Source: Clostridiaceae bacterium
GTDB taxonomy: Bacteria; Bacillota; Clostridia; Saccharofermentanales; DTU023
NCBI GenBank assembly: GCA_012841145.1
Contig: DUVH01000020.1
Coordinates: 1-40,330, forward strand
DNA length: 40,330 nucleotides
Direction: 5' to 3'
In this document: piece by piece, positions 5,290 through 13,013 of the stretch
Layout of the letters: each line of letters opens with the position of its first letter
How positions within the stretch are numbered: the stretch's first letter is position 1
Made by a program: the position numbers and the translations under genes
Notes under the pieces: model-generated
The model's database searches: none
What the model was told of the DNA's origin: nothing
Seen by the model: the letters and a program-made list of their open reading frames with translations, nothing else

Positions 5290-6045
5290 ATGTTTGAGTT
5301 TTATGAGATTCAAAGCCCGGAGGGTTCAGTTCTCTGTATCCGAAAGAATGGCGCGGAATTCGGACAAGTTCCCTTTCATTTTAATCGACTTCATCTTGCC
5401 CATGTTTACCTTGAGTTCGAGGGCAACTCTTTTTTAGCTATCGTTGACACCGAGCTTATACAAGGAATCTCCGCTTTTTTTCAGAAACCTCTTCAAGTCA
5501 TGGTGTCATCGCGAAAGGCGAGTGTCGCGGGAAAGCTGAGAGCGCTCGGTTTTGAACGAAGGCGTCGTTGCTATGAAGTCGTCGCGAGGAGAAGCGATTA
5601 TCTGGGGATTGAATCTGGCGGAGATGCCGAAGTGCAATACGCTGGTAAAGGCAGCGAACCATTTCAACAGTGCTCCGATCTTATGCTCTGCCGCTACATC
5701 GAAACGCACCGCGATATCAGCCCGTGGACAGGCAGTCCCGCTGCTTTTTTCGACGTTCTGCCGGCGAAAGCGGCTTATGAAAAACGAGGCAGGCACATTG
5801 AAAATCTTGCTTTTATTGAGGGAGGAGAGATCGCCTATGTCTGCGGCGGGGAGCTTGACTCATTCAAAAACTTTGCCGAGACATTGATTGTAGAGATGTT
5901 CAAAGATACAGATGAGCTGTCTTTTGAAGCCGATGACAATGATATCTACGCCATGACTCTGAAGAACCTCTTCACCATACAAAACGAAGAATCATGGGAC
6001 ACTTATGTTCTTACGATTTCCTGTGGATTGCGGTCAGGCTTTTAA
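5290..6045 (+). CDS. GNAT-like protein of unknown substrate
   Basis: This protein of about 251 residues is the first host gene after attR. The stretch FLAIVDTELIQGISAFF...KASVAGKLRALGFERRRRCYEVVA (about 50-100) follows the strand-helix-strand pattern of the end of a GNAT fold, where the helix before LGF is followed by a long strand. The C-terminal half (LSFEADDNDIYAMTLKNLF, SWDTYVLTISCG) may be a second degenerate GNAT half. The usual acetyl-CoA loop (R/QxxGxG/A) is not evident, so activity is doubtful. I chose the ATG at 5290 because AGGTGA (5278-5283) is spaced well for it; a GTG at 5281 is also in frame. No operon partner is visible. Confidence 0.5.
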   Translation: MFEFYEIQSPEGSVLCIRKNGAEFGQVPFHFNRLHLAHVYLEFEGNSFLAIVDTELIQGISAFFQKPLQVMVSSRKASVAGKLRALGFERRRRCYEVVARRSDYLGIESGGDAEVQYAGKGSEPFQQCSDLMLCRYIETHRDISPWTGSPAAFFDVLPAKAAYEKRGRHIENLAFIEGGEIAYVCGGELDSFKNFAETLIVEMFKDTDELSFEADDNDIYAMTLKNLFTIQNEESWDTYVLTISCGLRSGF

Positions 6046-6087
6046 CTTTAAGCGCTAAAGTTCTAACTCAGAGTCAAGTCCCGACTG

Positions 6088-6225
6088 TGTGCAAAAATTC
6101 AACTTAAAATGATAAAGACCTGTCGAACATTCGATTTTTGACGGAATTCTCTTGTTTTAAGCCCATTTTAGTCAGTTTTTCAACTTACAGGTGATGACTT
6201 TCAACTTAAATTGAATTTTTGCACA
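6088..6225. repeat. Small inverted-repeat element (MITE-like), 138 bp
   Basis: TGTGCAAAAATTCAA (6088-6102) is repeated as its perfect reverse complement TTGAATTTTTGCACA (6211-6225). Inside are two more TTTCAACTTA motifs (near 6176 and 6199). No reading frame and no clear target-site duplication are seen. The TGTGCA...TTCAA motif also resembles the repeat units at 22513-22833, suggesting a dispersed repeat family. This element fills most of the 6046-6356 gap. Confidence 0.5.
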
Positions 6226-6356
6226 ACGGAGCATGCTAAGTATTGTTCTGGCCAATCTTCACGTGATTCAGACGGATTGTGGGCAATATTTTGACTTTGG
6301 GTACAAAAACTCAAAAGAGGCTTTCTCGCTTTGAAACAGTCCCTTGATCCATTTGT

Positions 6357-7148
6357 CTAATATGCAAGCGTCGGCGATTCGACGTTCGGCAGGTAGGAAT
6401 TGGCGGCTGTTCTGCCGGCGGCGTCGTTCGCGGAGACCTCGACAAAGTAATACCAGCTCATCATATCGCACGTTCCCAACTCGGGAAATGTGAAGTTGAA
6501 CAAGACTGTCAGATGTTCATCCGTTTGGATGACATCTTTGATGTCGACTTGGATGGAACCGGAGTTCAGTCCGACGGCTCCTGCAATGAGAACATTTTTG
6601 CGGAAGAATTCGCGATTGTAAACGTCAAGCAAGTTATCGACGTCGGTATCGTTGAAATACCATCCGTTCTGCGCCTTCGAGAGATGAACGGTCAATTGAT
6701 CAACGTTGCTGATGATAACGGGATTTGTCGAAATGCCGACCGTACATTCACGCGGCGGTGTGCGCAAGATGCGCGCATCAAAAGGGATGCTGTTACCGGG
6801 CACAATCGGCGGTCGAAGCGCATTCATAAGTTCGCTTAGGTCTTGTTCCCAAAGTTCATCCGCGGGTGTTGTCGTGACGGGCAGCGGCGGCTCGGTGACT
6901 GCATCATTTTTTGTCGTAAATGTGGTCGTAATGGTAGCAGGTTCCGTCGTCGTGGTCGTTAACTCGCTTGTAGGAGATGTCATCGGCATCGATTCCGACG
7001 CGGGAGATTCTGATCCGTCTGGATTCAAGGAACCGGCCTGATCGCAGCTCGCGACAAAAACGATGGTAAGGAATAGAGACGTTGCGATCAGAACAGGAAG
7101 AATTTGACGGATTGTACGTGATTTGAGACGAAATCTGTTTGTTTTCAT
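6357..7148 (-). CDS. Predicted lipoprotein with Thr-rich linker, function unknown
   Basis: This protein of about 263 residues begins MKTNRFRLKSRTIRQ followed by a hydrophobic stretch and the lipobox VASC (Cys about residue 35), so it should be exported and lipid-anchored. Next is a long Ser/Thr/Pro-rich spacer (about 40-95, with runs such as TTTTTEP), then a globular domain (about 100-263) with no motif I recognise. The ATG at 7148 is preferred over an upstream in-frame codon because GGAGGT sits correctly before it and the signal peptide then starts properly. It stands alone on the minus strand between the phage boundary and cdaA. Confidence 0.7.
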   Translation of the reverse strand: MKTNRFRLKSRTIRQILPVLIATSLFLTIVFVASCDQAGSLNPDGSESPASESMPMTSPTSELTTTTTEPATITTTFTTKNDAVTEPPLPVTTTPADELWEQDLSELMNALRPPIVPGNSIPFDARILRTPPRECTVGISTNPVIISNVDQLTVHLSKAQNGWYFNDTDVDNLLDVYNREFFRKNVLIAGAVGLNSGSIQVDIKDVIQTDEHLTVLFNFTFPELGTCDMMSWYYFVEVSANDAAGRTAANSYLPNVESPTLAY

Positions 7149-7266
7149 GTGGCACCTCCGTGACATATCCTCTTCAACGGTTACACGCAAGATTGTCTCT
7201 GCCGGATTATTTTACCACACGAGTCTATTGAAGAATACTGATCTTTGGTATTCCGGTGTCGTTACG

Positions 7267-7486
7267 ACTAAATCTCCGCACATGCGGGAGAGGAAGACGG
7301 CGCGAACGCCGCTAACTCACACACGTCGCCACCAATTTCTGCACATGCCGTTTCTCTACGAAGGACGGCGCGAACGCCGCTAACTCACACACGTCGCCAC
7401 CAATCTCCGCACATGCGGGATAGGACGTGTCAGAGGCATTTAATTTGATTACACGATGCACCAATCTCCGCACATGCGGGAGAGGA
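7267..7486 (-). CRISPR. Degenerate orphan array resembling a type I-E CRISPR relic (4 repeats)
   Basis: The sequence AATCTCCGCACATGCGGGA occurs at 7271, 7402 and 7463, and a decayed copy lies at 7334. Extended 28-base units at 7398-7425 and 7459-7486 differ at one base and flank exactly 33 bases. That gives the 61-bp period of type I-E arrays. The hairpin core (CCGC, four-base loop, GCGG) also resembles I-E repeats. On the minus strand the last copy (7267-7294) is altered only at its 3' end, as terminal repeats usually are. Against this, the other periods are 63 and 68 bp, two 'spacers' share an identical 41-base block (7296-7336 and 7364-7404), and there are no cas genes or AT-rich leader. 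It may therefore be a decayed array or another tandem repeat. Confidence 0.45.
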
Positions 7487-7633
7487 GATGATGGCGGTTC
7501 GGGATAGTGAATGACAAAGCAAAAGGGACGGCGAGCCGGAGGTATGCGATGTGAATTACTGTGGAGCGCCTCTGCCGTATGATGATGTGATAAAATGAGG
7601 AAAATGTTTCATTGAACGGAGGAGAACCGGCTA

Positions 7634-9124
7634 TTGTACTTGGCTTCTAACCTGTTTTCAAAAATCGGTACATTTTTTAATGAATTGCGCTACAGTCTGT
7701 CGGACGGGTTGCTGTTTCTGGGCGGTCCGCTCGATATCGCTATCGCTCTTTTTGATATCGCGATCACGGCATTGGTCGTATATTTTATTTTACTTCTTCT
7801 CAGAGATTCGCGTGCATGGCAATTACTTCGAGGCATAATACTTATCATCGCTTTCGCGCTTGTATCTAGTGCGGTCGGCTTGAATACGATCGGCTTTATG
7901 TTGAATCGCACTATTTCGATTTTGGCAATTGCCATCATCGTCCTCTTTCAGCCTGAACTGAGACGGACGCTGGAGACTGTCGGACGCAACCGTCTGAAGT
8001 ACGGCGTAGGGAACGGGTTCACGAGAGACCCCGCGCTCCATCGGATGATTGAGGATATTGTCAACGCCTGTGAGTGGATGTCGAAATCGCAGACAGGCGC
8101 GCTGATCGTTATTGAGCGCGGCACGAAACTAGGCGAACTCTGTGAACAGGAGAATGCCGTTCGTATCGATGCGCTCGTCTCTTCTTCGCTTCTGCGTCAG
8201 ATATTTTATGTGGGATCACCTCTGCATGACGGTGCAGTCGTCATACGAGATCGACGTGTGGCGGCAGCCCGCGTTCATATCGCGCTTTCCGATAATTATC
8301 ACCTGCGACGCGATTTCGGCTTGAGGCATCGCGCGGCCGTCGGCGCGAGCGAAATGGGCGACGCTATCGCCGTCGTCGTATCGGAGGAGAGGGGGACGAT
8401 CAGCATCGCGATTGACGGTGTTCTACATGTTCTCGGTAACGCCGATTCGCTTCGCACACATCTGCACCGTTTGCTCGGCCTTGTTGTAGACGATGAGCGT
8501 CGTCCGATTGTGGGATGGTTCAGGAGACTTTTCCGCTCCGGGAAAGAAGCCGAACAGGAGCGCGATCGCGAAGAACAACATGCCGTAGCTGCCGAATTAG
8601 AGACGAACTACGACGAACAAGTTAACGATTCCGCAGCGCCTGAAGAAGATATGATCATCGAAAATCGATCGGCAGGCAGAAAACGTAAGCTGTTGCGCAG
8701 GAGAAGTACCGGCTTTTTGCTTACGCGCAGACAGCGTATGGGGTTGGCTATTTTATCTGTCATCATTTCGTGTTTTATGTGGGTTTTCGTCCAAGTCAGC
8801 GTCAACCCCGTGACAACAAAAATGTATAGTGTCCCTCTCGCTCATTACGGTTTGGAGGAGGCGCATGAGCGAGGTTTCGGAGTCCAGAATTTCCCCGTTG
8901 CAAATGTTCAGGTAACACTTCGAGGGCGACAGCAAGTGCTTGAAAGTATAGAGCCCGGAAAGATTGCCGCCTACATAGATGTCAGTGAAGTCAGCAGAGT
9001 CGGGTTAGTGCGCTTGCCGGTCATTATCGATACGGAGACGCTGCTTTATACGAGGACAGAATTGCTGTTGCCCGACTCGGTTGCGGTCAATGTTTACGAG
9101 AGAACGTCCGATACTGCTGATTGA
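7634..9124 (+). CDS. cdaA: Diadenylate cyclase CdaA fused to a YbbR (CdaR-like) domain
   Basis: The 496-residue membrane enzyme makes c-di-AMP from two ATP. Three N-terminal membrane helices (about 30-100) precede the DAC domain (about 115-280), which shows the signature DGAVVI (about 199-204) and RHRAAVG (about 231). A charged linker (RDREEQHAVAAELE) leads to a fourth membrane helix (about 375-395, LAILSVIISCFMWVFVQV) and one YbbR domain (about 400-490). In Bacillus cdaA and the YbbR regulator cdaR are separate genes, and CdaR has several YbbR domains; here both parts are one polypeptide with a single domain. The TTG start follows GGAGGAG with good spacing. glmM lies 74 bp downstream, as in the conserved cdaA-cdaR-glmM cluster. 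Confidence 0.92.
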   Translation: MYLASNLFSKIGTFFNELRYSLSDGLLFLGGPLDIAIALFDIAITALVVYFILLLLRDSRAWQLLRGIILIIAFALVSSAVGLNTIGFMLNRTISILAIAIIVLFQPELRRTLETVGRNRLKYGVGNGFTRDPALHRMIEDIVNACEWMSKSQTGALIVIERGTKLGELCEQENAVRIDALVSSSLLRQIFYVGSPLHDGAVVIRDRRVAAARVHIALSDNYHLRRDFGLRHRAAVGASEMGDAIAVVVSEERGTISIAIDGVLHVLGNADSLRTHLHRLLGLVVDDERRPIVGWFRRLFRSGKEAEQERDREEQHAVAAELETNYDEQVNDSAAPEEDMIIENRSAGRKRKLLRRRSTGFLLTRRQRMGLAILSVIISCFMWVFVQVSVNPVTTKMYSVPLAHYGLEEAHERGFGVQNFPVANVQVTLRGRQQVLESIEPGKIAAYIDVSEVSRVGLVRLPVIIDTETLLYTRTELLLPDSVAVNVYERTSDTAD

Positions 9125-9198
9125 TTTTTCCGAAGAAGAAATGAAAACCGGCGAAATCATATTAACGAGTATTTTTTTAAGAATAAAAGAGGGTTAAA

Positions 9199-10572
9199 AT
9201 GTCAAGATTGTTTGGAACAGATGGAGTGCGCGGTGTTGCAAATCGCGATTTGACTCCCGAATTAGCATATTTGCTCGGGTTCGCCGGAGCTCATGTTTTG
9301 ACGGAGGAGACTCGTCATAAGCCGACGATCGTTGTCGGTGAGGATACGCGCGTCTCTTGCGGAATGTTGGGGTCGGCGCTGATTGCAGGTATTACCTGTG
9401 CCGGTGCCGATGTCCTGCATGTCGGAGTAATACCGACACCCGGTGTCGCTTGGCTGACACGGAGACTCAGGGCGGATGCTGGCATTATGATCTCCGCGTC
9501 TCATAATTCATTTGAATACAACGGGATTAAGTTTTTTTCCGGAGGTGGATTTAAATTGCCCGATGAAACGGAAGACGCGATTGAAGCACTTATAAACGAT
9601 TCGGATTTTTTAGATGAGGATCGCCCTACGGGTGAAAAGATTGGGAAACTTATTCGCTACGATCAAGGCGCCGATGAATATCGCGAACACCTGCAATCGA
9701 TCGCGGGACTCGACCTTACAGGCATGACAATCGTTGTCGATTGTGCGCACGGAGCAAGTTATGCGGTTGCTCCCAAGCTTTTTAATGATTTAGGCGCGGA
9801 TGTAATCGCTGTCGGTGTGAACCCCAACGGATACAACATTAATCACGAATGCGGTTCGACGCATGTCGGGAAATTGTCGAGTGTCGTGCGCGAATATCAC
9901 GCTCATATCGGTCTTGCCTTTGACGGTGACGCCGATCGGCTGATCGCCGTCGATGATCAGGGAGATATCTGCAATGGCGACGTTATGCTCGCGATACTTG
10001 CTCGTGATCTCGACAGGCAGGGTAAACTGACGAAAAAGGCGATTGTCGCGACAGTTATGAGCAATCTCGGTCTTGAGCATATGACAAATGCTGCCGGTTA
10101 TGAACTGATCAGGACGCAGGTCGGTGACCGCTATGTCCTTGAGCGCATGTTGGCGGACGGATACGTGCTCGGCGGTGAGCAGAGCGGCCACATCATTCTC
10201 TTGGAGAACTCAACGACGGGAGATGGAGTTCTGACAGCTATCCGTCTGCTCAGCGCCATTCGGAATGAAGGCAAAGGCGCGCTCCTCAGCGAAATGAGAA
10301 AGATTATGACGACACTCCCTCAGATCATCGTCAACGCTCACATCCCGGACGAGCTGAAACAAATTACGATGAACCATTGCGACGTTACGGAGGCGATCAA
10401 AGAGAAAGAGAATGTTCTCGGAAGTGATGGGCGGATCGTCGTTCGTCCGTCGGGGACGGAACCTCTCATCAGAGTCATGATCGAGGGTGTCGATCAGACG
10501 CAGATTACCGATATGGCTCACGAGCTCCGCGAAGTGATCGAGACTGTCTGTGCGACGTTCAGTGAGGAATAA
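9199..10572 (+). CDS. glmM: Phosphoglucosamine mutase GlmM
   Basis: The 457-residue cytoplasmic enzyme converts glucosamine-6-phosphate to glucosamine-1-phosphate for UDP-GlcNAc and cell-wall synthesis. All four phosphohexomutase domains are evident: N-terminal FGTDGVRG, the phosphoserine loop GIMISASHNS (Ser near residue 101), the metal loop FDGDADR (near 243), the sugar loop GGEQSGHII, and the phosphate loop VRPSGTEPLIRV near the end. Length is normal (about 450). It directly follows cdaA; GlmM is known to bind and restrain CdaA in Bacillus and Lactococcus, so the pairing ties c-di-AMP to wall precursor supply. ATG with AGAGGG upstream. Confidence 0.97.
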   Translation: MSRLFGTDGVRGVANRDLTPELAYLLGFAGAHVLTEETRHKPTIVVGEDTRVSCGMLGSALIAGITCAGADVLHVGVIPTPGVAWLTRRLRADAGIMISASHNSFEYNGIKFFSGGGFKLPDETEDAIEALINDSDFLDEDRPTGEKIGKLIRYDQGADEYREHLQSIAGLDLTGMTIVVDCAHGASYAVAPKLFNDLGADVIAVGVNPNGYNINHECGSTHVGKLSSVVREYHAHIGLAFDGDADRLIAVDDQGDICNGDVMLAILARDLDRQGKLTKKAIVATVMSNLGLEHMTNAAGYELIRTQVGDRYVLERMLADGYVLGGEQSGHIILLENSTTGDGVLTAIRLLSAIRNEGKGALLSEMRKIMTTLPQIIVNAHIPDELKQITMNHCDVTEAIKEKENVLGSDGRIVVRPSGTEPLIRVMIEGVDQTQITDMAHELREVIETVCATFSEE

Positions 10573-10575
10573 GTC

Positions 10576-11862
10576 TTGACCGGCAAAAAAAGTGCGCGAA
10601 ATGTCCTAATTCTTCTCGTTCTCAGCGGCATACTGCTCCTTCTGTCATTTGTCGGTGTTTTGCCCAAGCCCGTGCGGGGCGCCAAGCGCTTTCAAGTCGA
10701 TGTCGCTTTGCCTGACGGCGTCAAGAGAAACGACGGACAGCAGAGTGAAAGTGAGCCCGCTCATGAACAGACGACTCAATCGACACCGAGCGAGCCGTCC
10801 GATACGAGCGGTACGGAGGCGATGGAGACGACTGAAACAACGAGCGAGACGGTAAGCGTTGAGAAAGTCGAGTTGCCCATTACCGATAATGATCCCGATC
10901 TGCTGCCGCCCGGCGTCGACGCTTTACGAACATGGCCTTCTGCTTTGGCCGTTCCGGTACTGCATGATGCGAATTTGGAGCAATACAGGACGCGCTCCGC
11001 CTCCGCTCAGCCTCTAAAAGGTGTAACGGTAATCCTTGACGCGTCGCGCGGAGGTGAAGAGACGGGAGCCGTCTGGGGCTCTGGGGAGGGCGTCCTGACG
11101 GAGAAGGCTATTCTTCTCGACATAGCGACGCAAGCGGAAAAAGCGCTGACGAGGTTCGGTGCGACCGTAGTGTTGACGCGTACAACGGATGAGGCATATT
11201 CTCTGTTTGCTCGCGTCGCGATCGCTGCCGACGTCGCCTTGATACGATATCGCGAAGCAGCCGATCAGGCAGGGTACCTGACATCGGTCGTCGACAACTT
11301 GAGACTTCTCATGGGCGATGTGATCCGTATTAATCAGAACAGTCCGGCATCGGGAGGGCGCGGGCTGTTCGGTTCGATCGGAACCTCTCCGCAGCTCCGC
11401 ATCCTGTACGATATTGAAGCTCAATACAGCGATATTCTCTTGATTAATCTTTCGCTCGGGAGCGACGACGATACCTCGCGTAGAGGATCCAACACTTACT
11501 ACATGTCAGCAGAATACGTTGCGAGCACGAATAACGGATATGCCGTCAATCTTAATCCGAAGGATCTCTATCCCAACTACACGAACATCAATAGCGCGGG
11601 TCGCGCAAGTTTGGCAGGATTATTGAAGACGAATCTCGCGCGCATGGTGCCGTCGCTGAAACCGGAAAACGGACTCGACGCAGGTGAAGAGAAGGATCTC
11701 GCATTACTTCGTCTGACGAATTACGTGTCGGCGACCCTCGTTCCGGGTTACTTGTCAAATGATGGAGATCGTGCAATTCTCGCGTCGGAAGAAGGCCGCG
11801 CCAACATCGGGCAAGCGATCGCAAACGCCGTCTTTCAGTACTTTATTGCGCCCGCACCCTAA
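10576..11862 (+). CDS. Membrane-anchored Amidase_3-fold protein lacking zinc ligands (pseudo-amidase)
   Basis: The 428-residue protein has an N-terminal membrane anchor (about 10-28, LILLVLSGILLLLSFVGVL), a Ser/Thr/Glu-rich spacer (about 50-100), and an Amidase_3-like domain (about 150-425). Family landmarks are recognisable but altered. The DPGHGG loop reads DASRGG (zinc His replaced by Arg), EK in EKAILLDIA is kept, the SIHAN motif reads INLSLGS (second zinc His replaced by Leu), and the catalytic VETGFxSN reads LVPGYLSN (Glu replaced by Pro). It is therefore unlikely to hydrolyse peptidoglycan but could bind it or regulate an amidase. A TTG start follows GAGGAATAAG three bases after the glmM stop, so it is translated in the cdaA-glmM operon. 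Confidence 0.7.
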   Translation: MTGKKSARNVLILLVLSGILLLLSFVGVLPKPVRGAKRFQVDVALPDGVKRNDGQQSESEPAHEQTTQSTPSEPSDTSGTEAMETTETTSETVSVEKVELPITDNDPDLLPPGVDALRTWPSALAVPVLHDANLEQYRTRSASAQPLKGVTVILDASRGGEETGAVWGSGEGVLTEKAILLDIATQAEKALTRFGATVVLTRTTDEAYSLFARVAIAADVALIRYREAADQAGYLTSVVDNLRLLMGDVIRINQNSPASGGRGLFGSIGTSPQLRILYDIEAQYSDILLINLSLGSDDDTSRRGSNTYYMSAEYVASTNNGYAVNLNPKDLYPNYTNINSAGRASLAGLLKTNLARMVPSLKPENGLDAGEEKDLALLRLTNYVSATLVPGYLSNDGDRAILASEEGRANIGQAIANAVFQYFIAPAP

Positions 11863-11881
11863 ATCGAACCATCATCCTGAA

Positions 11882-12982
11882 TTATTCTTTACCGTATGAA
11901 AATCGGCTAAATGAATGAATACGCATCCATGTCAGCAGAATGTTTATTTCGGCATGAGTCGTCGCGTATTGATTCAGGCTGCGCATGATCGCGAGAGCCG
12001 TTTCTTTTGTGGCGATCATGATAACGGCTTCTTTGCCGACATCGCCGGTGTGGCTTAAGAACCCGCGACTTTCATGCTCGGTAAAGCGGCCGCGCATGAT
12101 AGTGGCGCCTTGACTGCCCGCCGCTTCCGCCGCACGGACAACCTCGCCTGTGTGGCCGCGATCGACGAGTGCCAGAACAGCGATCCTGTGAGAAATGTCT
12201 TGTTCAGCAGCCTCTTTGTCGATCGATGTAGAGTATGGTTCTGTGATTTCTTTGCCTGATATTTCGTCAATCGCCTCGTTGTCGTCGACTTCGTTTGTTT
12301 TTTTGTGTTGTCGTTCTTGTTCGTGAATTCCCGCAACCATATCCAGGTCGGTCGTAAAGATGACGCCGCGTCCAGGCAACTCGGTTCGAAGCGATTCATG
12401 AATCGTTCGGTAAACTGCTTCACAGAGACTTTTCTTAGTGATGATCAGAACGATTTCTTTGCTCGGGACAATTTCGAAGTCAAAAGTCTTTCGGCTGTGA
12501 TCTGCCGAACCTGATGCATGCAGGATCGTTGCCCCGACGTAATATTTGCGGCGTACGTTTGTGACGACATCTTCGCCTTCGCCTTCGTTGACGATAGTCA
12601 CGATCGCCGAGTATGTATGATCCCTGTCGACGTCCGGTCGCGTCATTGTTTTTTCCAGACTGATCAGGTAAGCGATTCCGCCCATTTTTTCAGCAAGGTC
12701 AAACTTTTGATTGATTCTATCGAGAAGTATAGCGGCCATGCTGTTCGGAACGGAAAGTACCGCGATTTCGCGCTTTACGTTGGCGAGTCCAAGCGCCAAG
12801 AGAATATGATTCGGGAGCGTACCTCGCGCGTAGCTGAAAAAGGCACTGTTCGCACCGTTCGCTAATGCGTAGTTAGCCATTTTTTCCACTTTTTTCTGCG
12901 TGGAGATCATGACGAGAAGTGAGTACTTCTCCCGTATCGCCTCATGGCGATCGTCCTGATTTGCCACAATATTTTTCTCCAT
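11882..12982 (-). CDS. Protein with three tandem PII-like domains, partner of DUF1538 membrane protein
   Basis: The 366-residue cytoplasmic protein reads as three copies of a PII-like (ferredoxin-fold) unit. They begin at YSLLVMISTQKKVEKMANYA (about 20), YSAIVTIVNEGEGEDVV (about 125) and HRIAVLALVDRGHTGEVVRA (about 270), each with a helix, a glycine loop and a closing strand. The middle copy ends GRGVIFTTDLDMVAGI, close to the C-terminal signature of GlnB-type proteins. PII proteins sense nucleotides and 2-oxoglutarate or related ligands and gate transporters. The ATG at 12982 follows GAGGAG at proper distance; longer frames would overlap the upstream gene. It lies 31 bp after the DUF1538 gene, so it probably regulates that membrane protein. 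The ligand is unknown. Confidence 0.75.
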   Translation of the reverse strand: MEKNIVANQDDRHEAIREKYSLLVMISTQKKVEKMANYALANGANSAFFSYARGTLPNHILLALGLANVKREIAVLSVPNSMAAILLDRINQKFDLAEKMGGIAYLISLEKTMTRPDVDRDHTYSAIVTIVNEGEGEDVVTNVRRKYYVGATILHASGSADHSRKTFDFEIVPSKEIVLIITKKSLCEAVYRTIHESLRTELPGRGVIFTTDLDMVAGIHEQERQHKKTNEVDDNEAIDEISGKEITEPYSTSIDKEAAEQDISHRIAVLALVDRGHTGEVVRAAEAAGSQGATIMRGRFTEHESRGFLSHTGDVGKEAVIMIATKETALAIMRSLNQYATTHAEINILLTWMRIHSFSRFSYGKE

Positions 12983-13013
12983 GGTTTGACTCCTCGTAGT
13001 ATTTCTATAAAAG

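Noticed and set aside
6513-7041. Plus-strand frames opposite the lipoprotein gene
   Set aside because: They are antisense frames; the minus-strand gene has a signal peptide, lipobox and good ribosome site.
7123-7383. 86-codon plus-strand frame across the CRISPR-like repeats
   Set aside because: No ribosome site; it runs antisense to the lipoprotein start and into repeat DNA.
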